From Oxynema aestuarii AP17 (GTDB lineage: Bacteria; Cyanobacteriota; Cyanobacteriia; Cyanobacteriales; Laspinemataceae): a stretch of DNA of 64,000 bases. Made by a program: the position numbers and the translations under genes. The DNA is taken from positions 3,951,501 through 4,015,500 of the forward strand of contig NZ_CP051167.1 of NCBI RefSeq assembly GCF_012295525.1, given 5' to 3'. This document shows positions 29,291 to 38,641 of this stretch, in pieces; the stretch's first letter is position 1; every line of letters starts with the position of its first letter. The notes under the pieces are model-generated. The model did not search any database. It was given only the letters and a program-made list of their open reading frames with translations, and was not told where the DNA came from.

Positions 29291-29830
29291 TTAACCGACC
29301 CGTTTTTCCAAATATTGGCCGATGGTCTGTTGTTCGCCCGCCCGGGAAATAATGGTTTGTCGGGTTCGGTAGCGATCGCCGATCAGTTTGAGTTCTTCCT
29401 CGAAGACGGAGCCATTATACTCGGTTCTCAGACACAAGGTTTGCGGATTGGGCAAGTAAAATCGAGCGGTAATCGGTTTGGGGGTTACGAAGGCGCGATC
29501 GCGGTAGAGGGTATTCCCGGCGGCGCCAAAGATGCTCGACCCGCGCGATTGTTTGCGGTTGGAGACGGAATTGCTACTTTCCCAGCGCACGAAAGTCCCG
29601 CAAATTAAAGCATGAGGATCGCTCAATTGATGGAGTTCGGCGAGTTTGACCAATTCTTCGCTACCGGGTTCGAGAAAGCGAACGGATATATCGCTGACCA
29701 TTTCCGCGATCGGGCCGTCCGGTAAGGTGTAATAACGTCGCTCGGAATACCATTTTCCCTCGGATCGGCGGAAAAAATCGGCGATCGCCTGTTCTTGAGT
29801 GCTTTCTAACCTAGAAGTTTTCGATGGCAT
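29291..29830 (-). CDS. Phycobiliprotein lyase, CpcS/CpeS family
   Basis: This 179-aa protein has the lipocalin-like fold of lyases that attach phycocyanobilin or phycoerythrobilin to cysteine in antenna proteins. FFRRSEGKWYSERRYYTLPDG is the family's opening motif. Strands containing ICGTFVRWES, ARFYLPNPQTLCLRTEYN and EEELKLIGDRYRTRQTII form the barrel. Whether it is the CpcS, CpcU or CpeS type cannot be settled here. Start ATG at 29830. It lies 40 bp upstream of the substrate-binding protein gene on the same strand, so the two may be transcribed together. Confidence 0.87.
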   Translation of the reverse strand: MPSKTSRLESTQEQAIADFFRRSEGKWYSERRYYTLPDGPIAEMVSDISVRFLEPGSEELVKLAELHQLSDPHALICGTFVRWESSNSVSNRKQSRGSSIFGAAGNTLYRDRAFVTPKPITARFYLPNPQTLCLRTEYNGSVFEEELKLIGDRYRTRQTIISRAGEQQTIGQYLEKRVG

Positions 29831-30267
29831 GGTAAATTCTCAACTTCAACGGGCAACGATAGGGTAGCAACGACGGCTTGGGGACTGATGTTGTTACGGT
29901 TACCGTTTTTAATATAACTTAATATTTTGACGGCGACCGAAGACGAACCGGACGGCGGGGGCGATCGTCTTTGCGCTTTGAGTAAAAATACTTTTCCCAC
30001 GGAAATCCCCTGGTTTCCAGACGATCGCAAGTCAAATAAAGACGAGAACACCTCTAAGCAAGGGTGATTTGTCGATTTTCTAGCCGATAAGTTGATTCTG
30101 GGTGAATTTCACTCGCTCAGGCGAAAACCCAGCCGCGATCGAAGATAAATTTCACTATTTTTGTAGACAAGATTTCTTAAAAATTAAATAATCTAAAAAT
30201 AATGCCGATCTCGTGGATTCCTTGCCTAAGATCTAAAAGAAAGCGGTTAGGGTAATGGGAACCTTGT
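29831..30267. other. Intergenic region, no gene supported
   Basis: This 437-bp region lies between divergent genes. An 81-codon minus-strand frame overlaps the lyase start but shows no family features. The right-hand half is AT-rich and probably carries the promoter of the coiled-coil gene. Confidence 0.45.
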
Positions 30268-30642
30268 ATGGATTCACTACAAAAACAAGTGAGTGGTTTA
30301 ACACGTAAAGTCGATGTTCTCTCCGAGGCGATCGAGCAACTGAGCGTCAAACTGGCCGACCTACTAGAGCAAAAAAGTCCGATTTCCCACCGGAGCGACC
30401 TTTTGAAGGAGGCCCGACGAGAAATTGACGTCGAATGCGAGCGGCTAGGCCCGAGCAATCGCTCGTCTTTAGAACACAAAGATATTTTGATAGAAAGCGA
30501 CTATCGAGAGAGTTGCTTTCAAAACAGCGAAACTCAGTTAAGCCAAGAAATTCAAATTCAACGCCTCACGGCTCAATTAACGGCAGCTTATAACCGAATT
30601 GCGGCTCTAGAAGAACAACTTTTGGCTCAAAGAATCCATTAA
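30268..30642 (+). CDS. Small coiled-coil protein, function unknown
   Basis: This 124-aa hydrophilic protein has heptad patterns at both ends. Residues 1-35 (MDSLQKQVSGLTRKVDVLSE) and ~90-122 (IQRLTAQLTAAYNRIAALEE) should form coiled coils, joined by a charged middle. It has no signal or membrane segment. I recognise no family. It is followed by a large hairpin that separates it from the convergent cobT gene. Start ATG at 30268, not preceded by a strong ribosome-binding site. Confidence 0.6.
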   Translation: MDSLQKQVSGLTRKVDVLSEAIEQLSVKLADLLEQKSPISHRSDLLKEARREIDVECERLGPSNRSSLEHKDILIESDYRESCFQNSETQLSQEIQIQRLTAQLTAAYNRIAALEEQLLAQRIH

Positions 30643-30734
30643 GTAGAAATCGCTACGATTATCTCAATAATGGTCAATGCCACAAGATCCAAGCCTTCAC
30701 AATCGTTCGATATTTTCAATGAGAAAACAGAGCG

Positions 30735-30787
30735 GACAACCCGCGATCGGGGGTCTAACGTCGTTGACCTCCCGATCGCGGGTTGTC
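30735..30787. terminator. Long bidirectional hairpin between coiled-coil gene and cobT
   Basis: GACAACCCGCGATCGGG and its complement form a stem of about 17 bp, plus further GTC/GAC pairs, around a short loop. It lies between two convergent genes. It contains HIP1-like CGCGATCG in each arm and has only weak T-runs. Confidence 0.6.
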
Positions 30788-30811
30788 TTCGTGAAGGGGT
30801 CTGCATCGCCC

Positions 30812-31972
30812 TCAAGTACGCAAATGTCGATCGCGATCGCCGAGGGCTTCAATTGCCGCCAAAAGCTGATTTTGAGTCCAATCGCCGTACAAATGGGCGG
30901 CGATCGCGCAGCCTCCGGCCCCCACCCCTTCCTTGACATAACCGCGTTCGTAAGCGCGCAGTTGGGGGTGACGGGAGCGGGCAAAACTGAGCTGAGACGC
31001 CAATAACGGCACCTCCCCCACCACCTCGGCGAGTCCCACCGTGTCCCCGCTCGGATCTTCCGCCACCCAACGAGTCGTACCGACGACCACTTGCTCGGGA
31101 CGCCAATCGAGGGCGTAGCGACGGGCGATCGCCCGAGCGAGGGCATAAACCGCCAGCATTTGCGTTCCCCCGGCTAACAACACCCCTCCCCGACGGCTGG
31201 CGGCGATCGCCATTCCTGCGGCGACCCCCTGCATCGGATCCCCCACTGCCGCCAGCAATTGCATCGGATCGAGATCGTCGATCCCGTGCAGATGTTGTAA
31301 CCCCCGCTCTACCAGGGCTAACTTTTGGGCGTGATTGCATTGAGGATGGCTGCTGTTGACCTTTCCGGCTGCCGCCAACCCCAAACCTGACAGAATCCCT
31401 AGGGCCGTCGTGGTTCCGCCGACCACACATTCCGCAACGATCGCGTAACCGTGGCGACTCACGAGGCGATCGCCCCATTCCAACCCGCGATCGAACAAGT
31501 GTTTTACCGTCACTAAATCCAGAGCTGCTCCCGTACTCAGACAACGGGCGGGTCTTCCCCCTAAATCCACCGTAGGGACCGAGGCTTTTTGGGCTAACCC
31601 CGCATCGAAAATTTCTAAGGGAATCCCCAACCCGGCGATCGCCGCCCGGGAAATCAACACCGGAGAAGCCCCCGCATCTAACGGCGGTAACGGATATTGG
31701 GGAGAGGCTTGCGGTCCGTGGTAGAGAAATTCCGCATCGGCGATCGCGGTGTAGCGGCGATCGTCCGGGGTGGCTCCTGCCGCCGAAATCCCCGGAATTA
31801 AAGCGGTTTCCGTAAATCCCAAAATACACGCCAAGACGGGCCGAACGCCGCGATAGCGTTCCAACCAGACCCGAGCGGTTTCGTGTTCGGTGTAGATGCC
31901 GATGGTCGCTGAAGTCGAAAGATCGAGTGGGCGCTCCCAGGGAGCATCCGACGCAGTTTTAATTCTCTTCAT
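30812..31972 (-). CDS. cobT: Nicotinate-nucleotide--dimethylbenzimidazole phosphoribosyltransferase family protein
   Basis: This 386-aa protein belongs to the TIGR00303-type, archaeal/cyanobacterial branch of CobT. That branch is thought to make the alpha-riboside of the lower cobamide ligand. Recognisable parts are VLACILGFTETALIPGISAAG, the glycine-rich VVGGTTTALGILSGLG, and GDPMQGVAAGMAIAAS with GGVLLAGGTQM. Cyanobacteria use adenine as lower ligand (pseudocobalamin), so the substrate may be adenine. The start ATG at 31972 lies inside the upstream DUF2232 gene (14-bp overlap), which implies translational coupling. Confidence 0.88.
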   Translation of the reverse strand: MKRIKTASDAPWERPLDLSTSATIGIYTEHETARVWLERYRGVRPVLACILGFTETALIPGISAAGATPDDRRYTAIADAEFLYHGPQASPQYPLPPLDAGASPVLISRAAIAGLGIPLEIFDAGLAQKASVPTVDLGGRPARCLSTGAALDLVTVKHLFDRGLEWGDRLVSRHGYAIVAECVVGGTTTALGILSGLGLAAAGKVNSSHPQCNHAQKLALVERGLQHLHGIDDLDPMQLLAAVGDPMQGVAAGMAIAASRRGGVLLAGGTQMLAVYALARAIARRYALDWRPEQVVVGTTRWVAEDPSGDTVGLAEVVGEVPLLASQLSFARSRHPQLRAYERGYVKEGVGAGGCAIAAHLYGDWTQNQLLAAIEALGDRDRHLRT

Positions 31973-32738
31973 CTAATAAAATTTGGATCCATTGTGGCGG
32001 TTCGGGAATGGGATTGCCCAACCGTTCGAGGAGTAAATAAGCGGCTAAATGGACCGCCAGTAAGTAGATTAGGTTGTTCAAAATCACCATACCGACCGCT
32101 AAGCTTTGGATGAAATATAAACTCGGTTGGACGAGTAAGCCGAATTTTAATAAGATCCAGTCTGCTAACTCGGTAATTTGAGTGGTCAAGTAGATCCACA
32201 AGTCCTCGCCGACGAGAATCCCGAGTAACCAAATCCGGAAAAAGAAGCCCACGGAACCGAGGAGGGTTCCCAGGGCGATCGAGATCGTCCAAGTGGCGCG
32301 GCGCCGCCACAAACAGCCGAGCAGAACCCCTAAAACCCCAAAGGGAATGACGAATAAAATGCTGCGCGTCGGCCCCATGAGGACGGATAAGAGCAAGCCG
32401 GAGACGAGGGCGCCCATCCAAGCGGCTCGATTGCCCCAGCGCAAATACACCAGGGCGATGGGGACGGGAAAAAAGATCCGCAAAACCGGACCGAGGGGGA
32501 AATAATAATTAATGAGCCAAATTAGACTGGCGGTACTGGCTAAAAAGGCGGTTTCGACGAGAATTAAGGCCGGATTTTTGGCGATCGCCCGACCGCTTAC
32601 GGCACGAGATCGCGGGGTAGGAGGGACGGGAGGGGAACTCGGCGACTCGAAGTCGATGTCGAAGTCTTCAGCCGGATCGAGCGGATCTGAATGGCGATCG
32701 GAAGAGGGTTTATTCTCTTCTGGGGAAGAATCAATCAT
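31959..32738 (-). CDS. DUF2232 domain-containing membrane protein
   Basis: This 259-aa protein has a 55-residue acidic, Pro/Ser-rich cytoplasmic N-terminus. About eight hydrophobic segments follow, starting at PALILVETAFLASTASLIWL. DUF2232 (YybS-like) proteins are related in layout to substrate-capture subunits of ECF transporters. Coupling with cobT by a 14-bp overlap suggests a link with cobamide or a precursor, but this is inference. Upstream lies a heptamer repeat. Confidence 0.83.
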   Translation of the reverse strand: MIDSSPEENKPSSDRHSDPLDPAEDFDIDFESPSSPPVPPTPRSRAVSGRAIAKNPALILVETAFLASTASLIWLINYYFPLGPVLRIFFPVPIALVYLRWGNRAAWMGALVSGLLLSVLMGPTRSILFVIPFGVLGVLLGCLWRRRATWTISIALGTLLGSVGFFFRIWLLGILVGEDLWIYLTTQITELADWILLKFGLLVQPSLYFIQSLAVGMVILNNLIYLLAVHLAAYLLLERLGNPIPEPPQWIQILLDEEN

Positions 32739-32763
32739 GAAAATATTTTGGGCGCACTCGTAC

Positions 32764-32820
32764 CATTTTAGATTTTAGATTTTAGATTTTAGATTTTGGA
32801 TTTTAGATTTTAGATTTTAG
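32764..32820. repeat. Heptanucleotide tandem repeat (gatttta)n
   Basis: About eight copies of a 7-bp unit (gatttta, one copy gattttg) lie just upstream of the DUF2232 gene. Short tandem heptamers are a known class of cyanobacterial repeats. A similar but unrelated heptamer occurs at 43757-43790. Confidence 0.9.
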
Positions 32821-32990
32821 CAGTTGGGATCTAAGTTGAGAGCGATTAGGAAAACGAGCGATCGCCCACTCTACAAGGATCGGATTCAAACCGAAACATC
32901 CACGGAGGCAATCGCCCGCATCCTAATTTTTCTCAACTCTTTCTCAAGGGGTTGCCAGTGAGGGGAGATCGCACCTCAAGATCGAGAAGG

Positions 32991-33524
32991 TTAGATCGCC
33001 TGCACCTCCTCCTTAGTTTCGGTCGGGACTGGGGAACCCGAATGTCCGGTTTGAATCACCAGAACCGCACAAGGGGCGTGATGCACCACGTGGTTACTGA
33101 CGCTACCGAGTAAGACCTCCGCCAAACCGCTTCGACCGCGACGACCGACGACAACGAGATCCGCTTGCCAATTTTCAGCCGTTTTGCAAATCCACTGACC
33201 CGGATCGCCCATTTTATAATCGAACTCAGCCGCGATCGCGCGATCGCCTGCAATCTGACAGTATTGGTTGAATTTTTGAATGACTTGTTGCGTATACTGC
33301 TGTACCCGGGCATTTTGAGCTTGATAAGCCCGTTCTGCCAACTCCGGATAAAGTCCGACTTCTAGAGGAATCGGGACCATCGGTTCGCCCACAATTTCCG
33401 CAGTCAGACATTGAAATAACATTAAGGTCGCCTGGTTGGTTTGAGCCAGATCTAAAGCGTTTTGAAAAACGATGTGGGATAACTTAGAATCATCTAAAGC
33501 CACCAGAATTCTTTGAAAAGTCAT
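32991..33524 (-). CDS. Universal stress protein (UspA family)
   Basis: This 177-aa cytoplasmic protein contains one Usp domain. The start is the ATG at 33524, with AAGGAG upstream on the minus strand. An in-frame start at 33545 lies over that site and is rejected. MTFQRILVALDDS opens the fold. GRRGRSGLAEVLLGSVSNHV carries the ATP-binding pattern G-x2-G-x9-G-S, so it should bind ATP. Such proteins respond to starvation, osmotic or redox stress. It stands alone between a repeat-rich region and a 450-bp gap. Confidence 0.9.
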   Translation of the reverse strand: MTFQRILVALDDSKLSHIVFQNALDLAQTNQATLMLFQCLTAEIVGEPMVPIPLEVGLYPELAERAYQAQNARVQQYTQQVIQKFNQYCQIAGDRAIAAEFDYKMGDPGQWICKTAENWQADLVVVGRRGRSGLAEVLLGSVSNHVVHHAPCAVLVIQTGHSGSPVPTETKEEVQAI

Positions 33525-33976
33525 GACCTGATCTCCTTGAAGCAAGGATTGAGATGAGTCCGACGATCTTCAAACGGGCGATCGAGAGGTGGCGCCAGCG
33601 ATCGAAAGAGGGAATAACCCGTTTTGCCTTTTTAAAACCAAAACGGGCGACGACCTGCCGAAATTTAACTACTTCATGCCGTGTTCGGGTCGCCGACCTG
33701 GGATCTTGAAAAATTTGTTAATAGTTCTCGAAATTGAGACGATTCGTCGCCTCCCGAACTTCGAGAGATCGAAGCTGCGAGCCACTTTGACGCAGATTAC
33801 AGAGAGATTGAAAGGCGATCGCCGCTCGGTCCGATCGTGCCACCCCTAACTTAGCGTAGTTGAGGGCGAAAACGGTATGAGTGGAAGCATTTCTTGACAA
33901 TCGCGACGAGCGGGCCAAAGGGGGCGATCGCCTTGTTGTCCTCGGACGCAAAAGGGCAACAAGATCCGATCGCAGT
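33525..33976. other. Intergenic region, no gene supported
   Basis: About 450 bp lie between two minus-strand genes. Short frames on both strands show no family features. The right-hand end must hold the terminator of the Crp-type gene, and the left-hand end the promoter of the stress-protein gene. Confidence 0.45.
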
Positions 33977-34687
33977 TTAAACCAAAAGCCGTTCTAGAGC
34001 GTGAACGTCGGGGATGCAGAGCTTCTCGCGATCGCGTTTGATCAGCGATTTTTTCTCCAACTTACTCAGAACCCGAGTGACCGTTTCTCGGGCCAGTCCA
34101 CTCAAACTGCTCAATTCCCGGTGGGGCAGATTGGGGATTTCCGTTCCTCCTTCCGGAGATTCCGTTCCCTGTCCTTCCGCCAGAAACAGCAAAATATCCG
34201 CAACCCGCGAGGTACTGTCCGATTCCCTCAACCGCAACCTTCGATTCACCTGTCGCAATCGCCTAGCCATCAACTGCGCCAGACGAATTCCCGCCAGGGG
34301 TTCGGTATGAATGAGCTGCACGAAATCCTGAGCGGGCATATTACCGATCGTGGTGGGCGCCAGGGTAATCACGTCCGTCGAGCGAGGCACTTCGTCGAGT
34401 GCCGCCATTTCCCCAAAAATTTCGCCAGTTCCCAGAATATTGAGGGTGACTTCCTTACCGTCGAGGTTGTAGGTACGAATCTTGACCCAACCATCGAGGA
34501 GAAAGTAAACGGAACTGCCCCAGTCATTTTCCAGCAAAATCACCTGATTGGGCGGATGGGTACGGGTGACAATATGAGCCGTTGCCCGTTCGACCACGGA
34601 GTCAGGTAAGCCCGCAAAAAAGGGTGTAGAGCGAATTAATTCATCGACATTAGAACTGGGGTCGCGCAGGTTATATCGGTCTTCCAT
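33977..34687 (-). CDS. Crp/Fnr family transcriptional regulator (SYCRP1-like)
   Basis: This 236-aa dimeric regulator resembles the cyanobacterial cAMP receptor proteins. The cyclic-nucleotide domain (~20-140) has FGEMAALDEVPRST. The Glu and Arg-Ser of the phosphate-binding cassette, needed to hold cAMP, are therefore present. A C-helix (LMARRLRQVNRRLRLRE) leads to a winged helix-turn-helix (~165-236) with LSSLSGLARETVTRVLSKLE as recognition region. Cyanobacterial homologues control motility and carbon or nitrogen genes. An adenylate cyclase lies 18 kb away in this window. Start ATG at 34687. Confidence 0.9.
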   Translation of the reverse strand: MEDRYNLRDPSSNVDELIRSTPFFAGLPDSVVERATAHIVTRTHPPNQVILLENDWGSSVYFLLDGWVKIRTYNLDGKEVTLNILGTGEIFGEMAALDEVPRSTDVITLAPTTIGNMPAQDFVQLIHTEPLAGIRLAQLMARRLRQVNRRLRLRESDSTSRVADILLFLAEGQGTESPEGGTEIPNLPHRELSSLSGLARETVTRVLSKLEKKSLIKRDREKLCIPDVHALERLLV

Positions 34688-35701
34688 GTGGCCATCCTGT
34701 GATAAACACGCTTGGGCAGGTCGGTTGAGTGTGGACTGGTGGCCTCATGATTCGGGATAGCCGCTTGTCTTTCAGGGGGATGCAGCCGACGAGCCAACCG
34801 GAAGCATACCAGAACTAACCCAGACAAGATTCGCTAAAGTTGGAAAAACATCAATCCATCGGTGCTGCTATCGCGCCCGAATATAGCCAAATTGTCCCCT
34901 TCAGACCCACTCCCGTCACCTTGACTGCTGCCAGATAAAGCTCGGGATAAATCAGTTATCGACCCTAACCTCGATCGAGGAGGATTGAGGGTCTCGACGT
35001 CCCCGTCCCTATTTTTAGAGCGGTCTTCCTCTATAAACTAGTAGCTTCAAAGCTCAGATTTTACCAAATCGTAGATAGAAGGATCGAAGTCGGGATAAAT
35101 TTTACTTAGCTTATTTTCTGTGAATTTCCTTGAGACCAGAGCTTTGCAGATCGTCCCTACGGCTTCAAAGCCTTCCCCTTACACTTGAGAGTTCTCAATG
35201 TTTCGATCGCTTTTTTCTAGAGTATTTGCTCGACCGTCCTCGGTGGGGATCGGCACTCACCCCAACCTCTCGGCTAGGGACGAATGGCAAGCCGGAGCTG
35301 TGATGTCCTGTCAATACTTTACTACAAATGCCCGGATGGATATGACTCTCGTGCGAGTTAGGGGCGATCGCCCTCGGGATGAGAGCGGGGGAGCCATCGG
35401 AGCCAAAATCCCCCATACTTGAACTGGGAACGGTTGAAATCTGACGGCAAATTGGGAGATGAGAGTCCACGCGATAAAATCGGCTAAAGCCCGAGTCAGT
35501 TGGCCCCGTTCCCTTCAGTAATGAGAATGAGGTGGACGACGATCGCCCCCGCGCCATCACCCCCCTTGCCAACGGTAGACTGGGGAACGAGCCGACTGCT
35601 GCCATCCGGCGATCTGCGATTGGCCAGCCCCTCAAATGACAGCCACTGTCGCTCCAGGGGGTCTTGAGATTTTGAAATGCGTTCTAGCCAGAGGTTCTAT
35701 C
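34688..35701. other. One-kilobase non-coding region
   Basis: About 1 kb separates divergent genes. Several frames of 60-150 codons exist (for example 35195-35635 on the minus strand) but none shows recognisable motifs. They are interrupted by HIP1 sites and differ in base pattern from real genes nearby. No RNA gene was recognised. Confidence 0.4.
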
Positions 35702-38365
35702 GTGAGTTCTAATCTGGATCGAATTCAGACATTGATTGCAGATATTGACGGGGTACTGCGGAAAATGAACTCCCGTCTGGCGTGGTGGCGGTCGGGGGAT
35801 ACCCGTCAGGTTCTCGAACGGGTGCGCGATTTTCTACAGGCTTTGCGCGATCGCGAAACCCAATCCGAAACCCTCACCCCCCCCCGAGGCGTTCGCCCGA
35901 CCCCCCCTTCTCTCGACGATTCCCCACAATGGGGCGGCAGCGAAATGCAGGCGCAACAAATCTTAACCGCCCTCGTGCGGGATATGACCGCTTTGCGCTC
36001 CAATTTGCTCCATCCCTTGCAAGCCGAACTCGCTCAATTGCAAGAACATCGCGAAACCTTAATTCAAGATATCCGACAGTTAGAAGAAAAACACCAAGCG
36101 AAAAAAAGCTTAGCGGCTCAAAACGCCGATCGCGATCGTTTAATTGCAGAATTCCTGCAAGCTTTAATGGCTCAGCTCCAAGATCGTCTCAGCGAAGAAG
36201 TCTCGGAAACCCTCGGCCATATCGAAACTCAATTGATTGCACCATCGCGCCGTTCCTCGGGGGGGTTATCGCGAACGGGGGAGGCGCGCGAAAGCGCCCC
36301 GCTAGATCTCGAACTGCTCGATCCCCAAGATCGCTTGGAATATCTCAAACGCATTCAAGCTCAATCCGATCGCCTGCTCATTTCCCTCGATTCGAGCTTG
36401 CAAGTCGTCTTTGAAGCAATCGAAAAAAACATCAAAGGCTATCAAGAATCCCTTTCCGACGGACTCGATAAGATGCACCGCCTCGGTCAACAAGGGGAAC
36501 TGATGGTCGCCGCCTTAGTCAACCATCTCGCCCAACAGTTGGGACGGGAAGCCTCCTCGTACTGGCAATCCTCCCTAAAACTGTCTGGCGTCGAAACCCC
36601 AGTGGCGATCGCCACCGATCGCGACCTGTTCCCTCAACCCTCCCCCGACGAAGCCGAACGACCGCCACAAGCGCCACAAACCGACGTTGGCGAAGGAACT
36701 CCAGAAGCGCATCGCGACGAAGTCCCCCAGGAAGGCGATCGCGAAGGGTCTCCCCAGGAGCATCGCGACGAGACCCCAATCGATGAGGCGATCGCCGCCG
36801 AGGAACCCGGGTTAACCGCATCAGAAGAGCAAGATTTATCCTCCGAAGAACTGTTTCCCTATGCCGGATCCGAATTTAATCAACCGGAGTCCGACAGCGA
36901 AGACGAAACCGACTTAGAAACCCCAGAAACCTTTCCTCCTCAAGACTTCACAGATCCTAGCGGCGATCGCGAAACCTCTCCCCAGGAAAATCGCGTCGAA
37001 GAAGACGATTTATTTGCCACCCTCGAACAGGCGATCGCCCCACCTCCCCCCAGTTCCGACCGTGGTGCAGGGGATCCTGCTGACTCCTTAACCGAGTCGC
37101 TTCCCGAACGCCCCTCGCAAAACGAGCAAATCTCCAGCCTCGAACAACTGCTAGATTTGGCGATCTTTACCCCCCCGCCTCAAGAAACCGAAAGTAGCGA
37201 CAGCCCCGACAGCGAGAGATCCCTGTTCGTGAATACCGATTTGTCCGATATCGGTGAGGAACTCGAACTCGAAGAAGAATGGGAACCGGAAGCCGACATC
37301 CAAGCCGATGCAGACGAAGATCTGCTACCTTTGGGCGAATTTGAGGCAGACTCGGAACCGGATTTATGGCTCGACAGTAACGCCCTCCAACAATTAGACG
37401 ACGATCTGTCCAACTTGGAAAGTAACCCAGCAGAAAGTAACCCAGTAGAAAGTCCCTCCGCCGAACCCGAAGCCAAAGACGATGACGAAGAACTCGATTT
37501 AATCCCCGAAGCGTGGATCCAAGAACTCGACAACGTGGAAGATAGCCTTGAGGAGAACCTTGAGGAGAATTTTGAGGAGAACCTTGAGGACAGTTTTAAC
37601 GAGGACTTTGAAGATAGCCTTGAGGAGAACCTTGAGGAGAATTTCGATGCCTTTGGCGAGTCACTGCCCCTAGATGAGGACGCATGGGAGGAGGAAACCG
37701 AGACCTCTTTCGTCACTACAGATTTCGTCACTACAGAAACAGGGGATCTCGATCTCGACGCGCTGGCCAATTTAGGCGAGGATAGCGAGACAGGCGATCG
37801 CGAAGGGTCTCCCCAGGAGAATCGCGAAGCGGCGACCTTGGCGAAGCAACTGCAAAGGAGTCAGGAGTACCGCGCCGAACCACCGACCCCAGAACCGTCC
37901 GAACCGGAATGGTTCGTAGAAAACAACCGTAAAAGCGGCCCGGACGTGGGTATCCCCTTACCCGCCTCCCGTCCGACCAGCGCCAATACCCTCGACGATA
38001 TTTTTGCCAGTTTCGGGGATTTAGAAGAGGCGAGCACTGAAGATGAAACGCCAGAAAGCGAAACTGCGATCGCCGCTTCCCCAACTCCCCAGGAGAATCG
38101 CGAAGCGTCTCCGAAAAAGTATCGGGGTGACACGTCCCCCGGGAATATTGACACCCGGATCGATGAATTCTTTTCCAACTTCGAGCAAGAGAATGACGAG
38201 GAACCTTCACCCCCGGCGAATGAATGGGAAAACCGTTCTGAAGCGAGTTTGGAAGAATCCTTGCTATCCGCAGCCGCAACCCCCAAAGAAGTCTCCGATA
38301 CAACCCTAGAAGACTTTTTCGCCGATTTTGATGCCCCCAATTTGGGCAGTTCCGACGCGAAATAA
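35702..38365 (+). CDS. Large acidic coiled-coil protein, function unknown
   Basis: The protein has about 887 aa from the GTG at 35702 (VSSNLDRIQTLIADIDGVLR). An in-frame ATG at 35636 would add 22 residues that look unrelated. Residues ~1-300 are helical with long coiled coils, including LLHPLQAELAQLQEH and RLIAEFLQALMAQLQDRLSE. From ~300 to the end it is extremely acidic and disordered, with repeated EENLEENFEENLED-type stretches at 37546-37650. Four or five copies of a hairpin repeat appear in frame as (D)RE(G/T)SPQE(H/N)R. There is no signal or membrane segment. An Hsp70-like gene follows 276 bp downstream. It may be a scaffold or client of that chaperone, by position only. Confidence 0.75.
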   Translation: MSSNLDRIQTLIADIDGVLRKMNSRLAWWRSGDTRQVLERVRDFLQALRDRETQSETLTPPRGVRPTPPSLDDSPQWGGSEMQAQQILTALVRDMTALRSNLLHPLQAELAQLQEHRETLIQDIRQLEEKHQAKKSLAAQNADRDRLIAEFLQALMAQLQDRLSEEVSETLGHIETQLIAPSRRSSGGLSRTGEARESAPLDLELLDPQDRLEYLKRIQAQSDRLLISLDSSLQVVFEAIEKNIKGYQESLSDGLDKMHRLGQQGELMVAALVNHLAQQLGREASSYWQSSLKLSGVETPVAIATDRDLFPQPSPDEAERPPQAPQTDVGEGTPEAHRDEVPQEGDREGSPQEHRDETPIDEAIAAEEPGLTASEEQDLSSEELFPYAGSEFNQPESDSEDETDLETPETFPPQDFTDPSGDRETSPQENRVEEDDLFATLEQAIAPPPPSSDRGAGDPADSLTESLPERPSQNEQISSLEQLLDLAIFTPPPQETESSDSPDSERSLFVNTDLSDIGEELELEEEWEPEADIQADADEDLLPLGEFEADSEPDLWLDSNALQQLDDDLSNLESNPAESNPVESPSAEPEAKDDDEELDLIPEAWIQELDNVEDSLEENLEENFEENLEDSFNEDFEDSLEENLEENFDAFGESLPLDEDAWEEETETSFVTTDFVTTETGDLDLDALANLGEDSETGDREGSPQENREAATLAKQLQRSQEYRAEPPTPEPSEPEWFVENNRKSGPDVGIPLPASRPTSANTLDDIFASFGDLEEASTEDETPESETAIAASPTPQENREASPKKYRGDTSPGNIDTRIDEFFSNFEQENDEEPSPPANEWENRSEASLEESLLSAAATPKEVSDTTLEDFFADFDAPNLGSSDAK
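36734..36768 (+). repeat. HIP-type hairpin repeat inside a gene, copy 1
   Basis: The arms are TCGCGA...TCGCGA, the inner stem is TCTCC-CCA-GGAG, and GGCGA leads the copy. It encodes DREGSPQEHRD in the acidic protein. A diverged copy lies directly before it (36691-36733). Confidence 0.75.
36962..36995 (+). repeat. HIP-type hairpin repeat inside a gene, copy 2
   Basis: Same plan and frame as copy 1, encoding DRETSPQENR. The stem is slightly diverged (CCTCTCC-CCA-GGAAAA). Confidence 0.7.
37793..37827 (+). repeat. HIP-type hairpin repeat inside a gene, copy 3
   Basis: This is almost identical to copy 1, encoding DREGSPQENRE. A rearranged copy (CCCCAGGAGAATCGCGAAG then CGTCTCC) follows at 38086-38112 and encodes PQENREASP. 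Confidence 0.75.
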
Positions 38366-38641
38366 TAGCCACGATCGCCCTCGAACCATTAAGGACGCCT
38401 GGCGGGCGATCGACTCCGTTTGAACGAGGAAAAAAATAAATTGTGCTTCCCCACGTCAAGCTAAAATGTCAGCAGTCCAGGGGAGAGAGGCGATCGCCCG
38501 CCGGGGAGTTTCCACGGGGAGCGCCCGTCAGGGCCATTCGCCAGTCGGGCAATTCTCTTCCAGAGACTCTAAGCGCAAAGCGCAAAGCCATGGCTCAGGC
38601 TATACGCAAACGCCACCCCATCACCGCATAAACCATTACCT

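Noticed and set aside
29806-30051. 81-codon minus-strand frame before the phycobiliprotein lyase
   Set aside because: It overlaps the lyase start and shows no family features.
35195-35635. 146-codon minus-strand frame upstream of the acidic coiled-coil gene
   Set aside because: Its translation is low in recognisable structure, rich in Ser, Pro and Arg, and matches no family I know. It is more likely non-coding.
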